Shown here: one piece after another, positions 35,479-39,286 of the stretch | How the letters are laid out: every line of letters starts with the position of its first letter | Position numbering within the stretch: position 1 is the first letter of the stretch | IMG/VR virus record: IMGVR_UViG_3300008267_000121 | Span: 1 to 39,286 of that record | DNA from: a virus | Length of the DNA: 39,286 nt | Strand: one strand, 5' to 3' | Notes under the pieces: generated by a model | Seen by the model: only the letters and a program-made list of their open reading frames with translations | What the model was told of the DNA's origin: nothing | Databases searched by the model: none | Position numbers and translations under genes: made by a program

Positions 35479-36266
35479 TGAATATTGATTTGAAGGCATT
35501 ATCGTTTGAAGACTTGCTTATTTGGACTTGCGCTCAGCAAGAAGATAATTTGAGGACAACGGCAAAAGAAGTTCTTGTTAATTACGGATTCTCTTATAAG
35601 GAAGATGAGTATAAGACCTATAGAGAGGTAGATGGTATTAACAATATCTTGTTTACTCGTGGAGATCCTCAATTTTGTTTAGTTGCCCATACCGATGTTT
35701 GTAGAGATCATACGGCATCAAGAAACGGCACACTTTGGATGAATCCCGAACCCGTATTTAAAGATTTGGACGGAAGAAAAATTATTCAAGACAAGAATAA
35801 TGAGGTTCAGGTTGGCGGCGATGATAGGGTCGGGGTAGCCATTTCTCTATGGTGTGCCCTACATACAGATAAGCCTATCTCTATTCTATTTACAACTGAC
35901 GAAGAAGTTGGTTTAGTGTCAGCAGAGGAAGTTAAATTTGAAGAGCTTAATAATTATAAGCTACTAATCCAAATTGATCGAGGCAATAATACAAATCAAA
36001 TTGTAAATAAGATTAGCAAGTTGGACATTTGCGACGAAGAGACTACTAACTTTATCGCAGAAAAAATGGCTTCCCTAAATATGAACAGGGAGTTTGTTGT
36101 CGGAAAGCTTACTGACGTTTACGCAATTAAGAAAAATCAAATGTGTAAAAATGCAATCAATATGACTTGCGGATATTACAATTCAAAATATGACTCCCCT
36201 CTAGAGTACATTGACGTGGAAGAGGCTAATGATACCAAGAATTTAGTAATTGGACTAATTAGCTAA
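35478..36266 (+). CDS. M20/M28-type zinc peptidase-like protein, 262 aa
   Basis: Metal and catalytic motifs of M20-type peptidases are visible: VAHTDVCRDH (His plus catalytic Asp), GGDDRVGVAIS (bridging Asp), FTTDEEVGL (catalytic Glu plus metal Glu) and LIQIDRGN (Asp). A later ligand may lie in GYYNSKYDSPLE. It would cleave short peptides or deacylate amino acid derivatives with two zinc ions. The GTG start overlaps the preceding stop, and GGAGG lies 11 bases upstream. A strong bidirectional terminator follows. Confidence 0.8.
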   Translation: MNIDLKALSFEDLLIWTCAQQEDNLRTTAKEVLVNYGFSYKEDEYKTYREVDGINNILFTRGDPQFCLVAHTDVCRDHTASRNGTLWMNPEPVFKDLDGRKIIQDKNNEVQVGGDDRVGVAISLWCALHTDKPISILFTTDEEVGLVSAEEVKFEELNNYKLLIQIDRGNNTNQIVNKISKLDICDEETTNFIAEKMASLNMNREFVVGKLTDVYAIKKNQMCKNAINMTCGYYNSKYDSPLEYIDVEEANDTKNLVIGLIS

Positions 36267-36280
36267 AAAAATAATTACAT

Positions 36281-36321
36281 AATAATAAAGGTGCGGGTAT
36301 TTTACCCGCACCTTTATTATT
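36281..36321. terminator. Bidirectional terminator between convergent genes
   Basis: A 19-bp perfect stem, AATAATAAAGGTGCGGGTA with its complement, has a TTT loop. Both sides end in A/T-rich runs, so it can stop transcripts from the peptidase (+) and from A5 (-). Confidence 0.9.
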
Positions 36322-37629
36322 TTAAATATCCCACTCCTCTTCTTCTAGTTGGTCAGGATACTTATCTTCCGTATCAATTCCAACATCAAAATAAGGATGA
36401 ATTTTTAATTCTTTGGTGATAGGTGCCATTCCAGGAAAATAGCTACTGGTGACTTCTTCAGTTTCCATATTTTCCCCTATTGGAAAATAGTATCCTCCAC
36501 TATAAATTATGTCAGAATTACAAACCTTTATTGGAGAATGTTTCTGTAAGCTTTCTACAAACATTTTTTCTATATATGCTTTATTGTAATTAGAATATAC
36601 ACTGTGAACATTAATAATATATTCATTAGAGTCAATTTTATTCTTTGTTTTTTTCTTTAATAAAAAGACTAAGGATCTAGCCACCATTTCTTCTCCCCTT
36701 GTTTTATAATCTTTTTTATTGGTAAGATAAATTATTCCAACATATGGGGACACGGCAGAGTGAATGGCTCTGACATTATAAAAATCTTTTTCTTTTATTA
36801 GGCTCTGGCAAGAAGCCCATTGAGATCTGATACTCATGGAGAGTATATCTTTTCTTTCTTTGCTAAATACAATTTCAAAGTCATTTGGAGTGAGTGATTC
36901 AGATTGTTTCATGTGATTGCTAATAAAGAAATTTAAATCTTTATAAGCATCCTCTTCCGCAATTTCTTTAAATAAAGATGTCTCTTGCGCTAATGTAATG
37001 TTAGACTCTCCCAGCAATTTAAATAACTGATCAATTAAATTTGGAATCATTTTAAATACATTTACATTGCCCTCACACTTAATCGATCTGCGGCGGTATA
37101 TTCCATTGTCTTTTACCATAAAAAGATAGCTTTCTAAAGGCTCCATTAAGGTAATGGAGGACATCTTTCTTGTCTCCTTTAGCCTATTAGCTATTAAAGT
37201 CCTATAGTCATTTCTTATAAATTGACTTATCATTCTTCCAATCAAGTCAATGAATACGCTATATAAATTTATTTTCTGTTTTATATCGTCCGCTTCTTCT
37301 TCTGATTTAAAAGATTTTCCTTGCAATTTAATTTGCAAATTATCTTTTTCATTTATGAGGGAGGAAACTATACGCGACAACCTCGTAGACATTTCAGAGG
37401 TCAAGATTCGTACCTTCTCTAAAAGAAAAGGATCATAGCTCTTGAAAGAGTCCAAGTCAACAACTACGGGCTCACGATAATCTTCTATGGGAATATCCGT
37501 CTTTATATCAGATAAAGACTCATATTGTTTTAGCTTGGGGTGTTCTTTTACCCATTCCGGGTAGAAGTCAGGAATATCTTTGGCAGCTAATTTTAGTAAA
37601 TTGTATATGTAGTTAAAGCTTATTTTCAT
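36322..37629 (-). CDS. Family A protein A5, 435 aa, reverse strand
   Basis: This fifth family A member is ~19 kb from the array and inverted. The N-terminus FNYIYNLLKLAAKDIPDFYP and IKTDIPIEDYREP match A3 and A4. The core has FEIVFSKERKDILSMSIR, W-A-S-C-Q with Cys274, SPYVGIIYLTN (Val in place of the family Cys), GEEMVARSLV and YSGGYYFPIG. It lacks the C-terminal region of A1/A2 and ends acidic. It lies upstream of the lysozyme in genome order but is transcribed separately. No Shine-Dalgarno sequence is present and a hairpin ends 1 base before the ATG. The function is unknown. Confidence 0.8.
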   Translation of the reverse strand: MKISFNYIYNLLKLAAKDIPDFYPEWVKEHPKLKQYESLSDIKTDIPIEDYREPVVVDLDSFKSYDPFLLEKVRILTSEMSTRLSRIVSSLINEKDNLQIKLQGKSFKSEEEADDIKQKINLYSVFIDLIGRMISQFIRNDYRTLIANRLKETRKMSSITLMEPLESYLFMVKDNGIYRRRSIKCEGNVNVFKMIPNLIDQLFKLLGESNITLAQETSLFKEIAEEDAYKDLNFFISNHMKQSESLTPNDFEIVFSKERKDILSMSIRSQWASCQSLIKEKDFYNVRAIHSAVSPYVGIIYLTNKKDYKTRGEEMVARSLVFLLKKKTKNKIDSNEYIINVHSVYSNYNKAYIEKMFVESLQKHSPIKVCNSDIIYSGGYYFPIGENMETEEVTSSYFPGMAPITKELKIHPYFDVGIDTEDKYPDQLEEEEWDI

Positions 37630-37630
37630 A

Positions 37631-37682
37631 TATCTAATGCTTCATTATTAATAATTCGTATAAAAAATTTCCCTATTAGATA
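37631..37682 (-). promoter_or_regulatory. Hairpin directly before the A5 start codon
   Basis: On the reverse strand, TATCTAAT (37682-37675) pairs with ATTAGATA (37638-37631), which ends 1 base before the ATG. The loop holds an ATTATT/AATAAT inner stem and a TAATAA box 15 bases before the ATG, the same layout as A1. Confidence 0.5.
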
Positions 37683-37732
37683 CTATAGTAGATCTACTAC
37701 ACTCTCCCTACCATATGTCCCAAGAGTTTGTC

Positions 37733-37754
37733 GAGTAAAAGTTTACTCTTTTTT
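37733..37754 (+). terminator. Terminator-like hairpin with no known upstream gene
   Basis: GAGTAAA/TTTACTC is followed by TTTTTTATTTT on the + strand. All genes around it are on the reverse strand, so the transcript it would end is unknown. Confidence 0.45.
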
Positions 37755-37877
37755 ATTTTAATTTAAAGAGGTTTTTACTTGACCATTGTACCCATCTAGG
37801 TTTTTTAATCAAAAACCCCTTTAAACCTATCTCAGTAAAAAATAAAATTACTTTAAGGGAGCTAGTCTCTAGTAAGG

Positions 37878-38393
37878 TTACGAGTTAAAGGTGACTCCAC
37901 TTAGAAAGTCAATCTTGTGCTGATTTTCAGTAGCATCATCATTTTGTGGTTTAGACCACAATTCGCCTTCTGAAATTCTTCTATTCTTTAATCCCTTAAC
38001 TTCTACCTTCACTCCATTGACCGTTGCCTTGCACCAAGATAAAAGATGATCTGGAACCTCATCATAAAATCCTAAATTTAATCTTTTAGATAGTGTGCTG
38101 GTTGACAAAACGCCAACGCCACAATTAAAACTCCACGATACCAAGGCATCAAATTGATTTTGATTTAACGGTACTTTTATATTTTTTGCAATTGCAACTT
38201 CGCATTTTTTTACATCTTCTGCCAATAAGTCTAAGGCTTGTTCTTTTGTAATTGTAGTAAAGCTTTCTCCTGCTTTTATTAAGTGACCAATTCCTATGGT
38301 TGGCAGACCTGCGACATCTTTGTAAACGTGCAGGATGCAACCTTCCCATTTTGCAATAAAACCAAGACCATTTTGTGACGTTGATTGTGTCAT
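37878..38393 (-). CDS. T4-type lysozyme / endolysin (GH24)
   Basis: This 171-aa GH24 muramidase has the catalytic Glu17-x8-Asp26-x5-Thr32 triad spacing in KWEGCILHVYKDVAGLPTIG, followed by GIGHLI, a helical C-terminal lobe (QFDALVSWSFNCGVG) and LKNRRISEGELWSKP. It hydrolyses peptidoglycan and would act in host lysis. No signal peptide or membrane anchor is seen, so release would need a holin, not identified here. GAGG lies 7 bases before the ATG. It is divergent from the matrixin-like gene. Confidence 0.95.
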   Translation of the reverse strand: MTQSTSQNGLGFIAKWEGCILHVYKDVAGLPTIGIGHLIKAGESFTTITKEQALDLLAEDVKKCEVAIAKNIKVPLNQNQFDALVSWSFNCGVGVLSTSTLSKRLNLGFYDEVPDHLLSWCKATVNGVKVEVKGLKNRRISEGELWSKPQNDDATENQHKIDFLSGVTFNS

Positions 38394-38431
38394 ATTTAAC
38401 CTCTACTAAATATATTTAAATATTGATACGC

Positions 38432-38460
38432 TTGACTTGACCACCATCAATCATTATAAT
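38432..38460 (+). promoter_or_regulatory. Sigma-70-type promoter for the matrixin-like gene
   Basis: TTGACT (38432-38437), a 17-base spacer and a perfect TATAAT (38455-38460). The ATG at 38489 is 28 bases further. It is the best host-type promoter in the window. Confidence 0.85.
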
Positions 38461-38488
38461 CGCCTCAAAAAAATAAGAGGTGTTTATA

Positions 38489-39106
38489 ATGATTCATAAA
38501 ATGGCTCGCTTACTTGCAATTACTTTAATTTCTATTTCCCTGTTAACCACTTATTCTCCATCAGAAGCCCTTGCAAATATAGAATATAAATATTCTCATG
38601 GTCATATGTTAAAGTGGAATAGAGTTATGTTGAGCATTTGCCTTACGCCCGAGTCATATGAGTTACCTGGTATTTGGGAGGCTACAACTTTTGCTTCTGA
38701 TCTATGGAATACCGTTCCAAATGTACCGCATACTTTTGTAAAAGATCAAAACGATACGTATTGTGACATTTACATTAATTATAAATACTTACCTCCTAAT
38801 ATTAACCAAAATTTTCTAGCAGCTAATACAGTTAAGAGTTGGGATATGAACGGCGAGATCTATAAATCTTATATAGATTTTAATAGAAAATATGCTGGTA
38901 AATTTGGTTATGCAAAATTAAGCAAAAATCTTTATGATGTAAAAAGCATTATGGTTCATGAAATGGGTCATGCCTTTGGATTAGGAGGCGATGAAGAGAA
39001 TTCTAATAATGTAATGTATGAGTACACTTCTATGGGAGAAGCTTCTAGAAGAACTTTATCATCTGAAGATGTTAGCGCGCTTCAATATCTTTACCGTAAA
39101 GAATAA
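38489..39106 (+). CDS. Secreted matrixin-like zinc metalloprotease
   Basis: The 205-aa protein begins with a signal peptide (basic MIHKMAR, hydrophobic core LLAITLISISLL, ALA cleavage site near residue 29). The catalytic motif is HEMGHAFGLGGD (residues 157-168), and a Met-turn VMYEYTSMG follows at Met176. Matrixins have HExxHxxGxxH, with the third ligand at position 11. Here position 11 is Gly and an Asp is at position 12. Exported by the host Sec system, it would act in the periplasm or outside. The ATG at 38489 (GAGG 8 bases upstream) is preferred over a GTG three codons earlier. It has its own strong sigma-70 promoter, unlike the surrounding genes. Confidence 0.85.
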   Translation: MIHKMARLLAITLISISLLTTYSPSEALANIEYKYSHGHMLKWNRVMLSICLTPESYELPGIWEATTFASDLWNTVPNVPHTFVKDQNDTYCDIYINYKYLPPNINQNFLAANTVKSWDMNGEIYKSYIDFNRKYAGKFGYAKLSKNLYDVKSIMVHEMGHAFGLGGDEENSNNVMYEYTSMGEASRRTLSSEDVSALQYLYRKE

Positions 39107-39177
39107 TAAGGCAAAGTGCAATGTGGGCAAAATGCCCGCCAGCACCGACCATTAGACAAAATAAAGGAATATAAACA

Positions 39178-39286
39178 TTGATCCACAAATGCCCCTTTTG
39201 TTTAGAAGAGCTGCCAGATCAAGTTGGTGGAAAAATTAAAGATCAAGCAGAAAACCGCTATTATGAGTGTGTAAAGTGTAGTTATT
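39178..39286 (+). CDS. Zinc-ribbon protein (partial, N-terminus)
   Basis: This open frame runs off the right edge. From the TTG at 39178 (AAGGA 9 bases upstream) the product begins IHKCPFCLEELPDQVGG and continues to YYECVKCSY. CPFC and CVKC form a zinc ribbon. The start codon is not certain because no ATG is available. The function is unknown. Confidence 0.6.
   Translation, partial: MIHKCPFCLEELPDQVGGKIKDQAENRYYECVKCSY

Noticed and set aside
37678-37700. Palindromes TACTATAGTA and AGTAGATCTACT as an origin or att site
   Set aside because: They are single short palindromes with no repeated iterons, integrase or duplicated target, so chance in AT-rich DNA is sufficient.

Overview
The window looks like part of the genome of a large tailed bacteriophage. 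Genes are short, packed head to tail with 1-15 base gaps or ATGA overlaps, and mostly on the + strand. Most encode small proteins of unknown function, and several of these belong to families I recognise from many phages. The recognisable genes are typical phage cargo: six tRNAs, a UvrD-type helicase, a T4-type lysozyme, a transglycosylase-like protein, a CMP/dCMP deaminase-like protein, a P-loop kinase, a calcineurin-type phosphoesterase and a spore-photoproduct-lyase-like radical SAM protein. There are no integrase, insertion-sequence, rRNA or CRISPR signals. The DNA is AT-rich, and the tRNAs mostly read A/T-rich codons. The host cannot be identified from this sequence.

Layout. 1-3.1 kb: small genes, a glycosyltransferase and three tandem MORN-like repeat proteins. 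3.1-8.4 kb: conserved small phage proteins, four members of a small-protein family here called C, a transglycosylase-like gene, one family B gene and a reverse-strand 434-aa protein. 8.4-11.1 kb: two tRNA-Leu genes and three family B genes. 11.2-17.5 kb: four tandem copies of a ~520-aa unknown protein (family A), followed by two more family C genes. 18.3-25.3 kb: conserved phage proteins, the SPL-like enzyme, a reverse-strand HELGH metallopeptidase-like gene, four more tRNAs, a fourth MORN-like gene and the helicase. 25.4-36.3 kb: small genes with a papain-like protease, phosphoesterase, kinase, deaminase and M20-like peptidase. 36.3-39.3 kb: a fifth, reverse-strand family A gene, the lysozyme, a secreted matrixin-like protease and a partial zinc-ribbon gene.

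Two regulatory classes seem to be interleaved. Class 1: seven intergenic copies of a 16-base motif (AWTTTGTNMSCYATAC), six of them close matches. Each is followed by a conserved GC-richer leader with a small hairpin and then by a short phage gene, or in one case a tRNA. I read this as a phage-specific promoter. Class 2: the family A genes and the transglycosylase gene lack Shine-Dalgarno sequences and have an RNA hairpin around or directly before the start codon. The papain-like gene has a 14-bp stem over its ATG. In the A genes, the transglycosylase gene and the reverse-strand 434-aa gene, a TAATAA-type box lies 11-15 bases before the ATG. This resembles the known T4 scheme in which read-through early mRNA hides the start of a late gene, while a late promoter inside the structure produces an open mRNA. 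Compensatory base changes between paralogues support the hairpins.

Several class 2 proteins (A1-A5 and the transglycosylase) share a short N-terminal segment of the type LLKLAxD. This fits a set of virion or late proteins, but that is inference. Other notable items are a covarying bulged-A hairpin found twice, two tRNAs with an A54/T58 swap in the T-loop, a tRNA-Ser with anticodon AGA, and a matrixin-like protease whose third zinc ligand is displaced by one residue.
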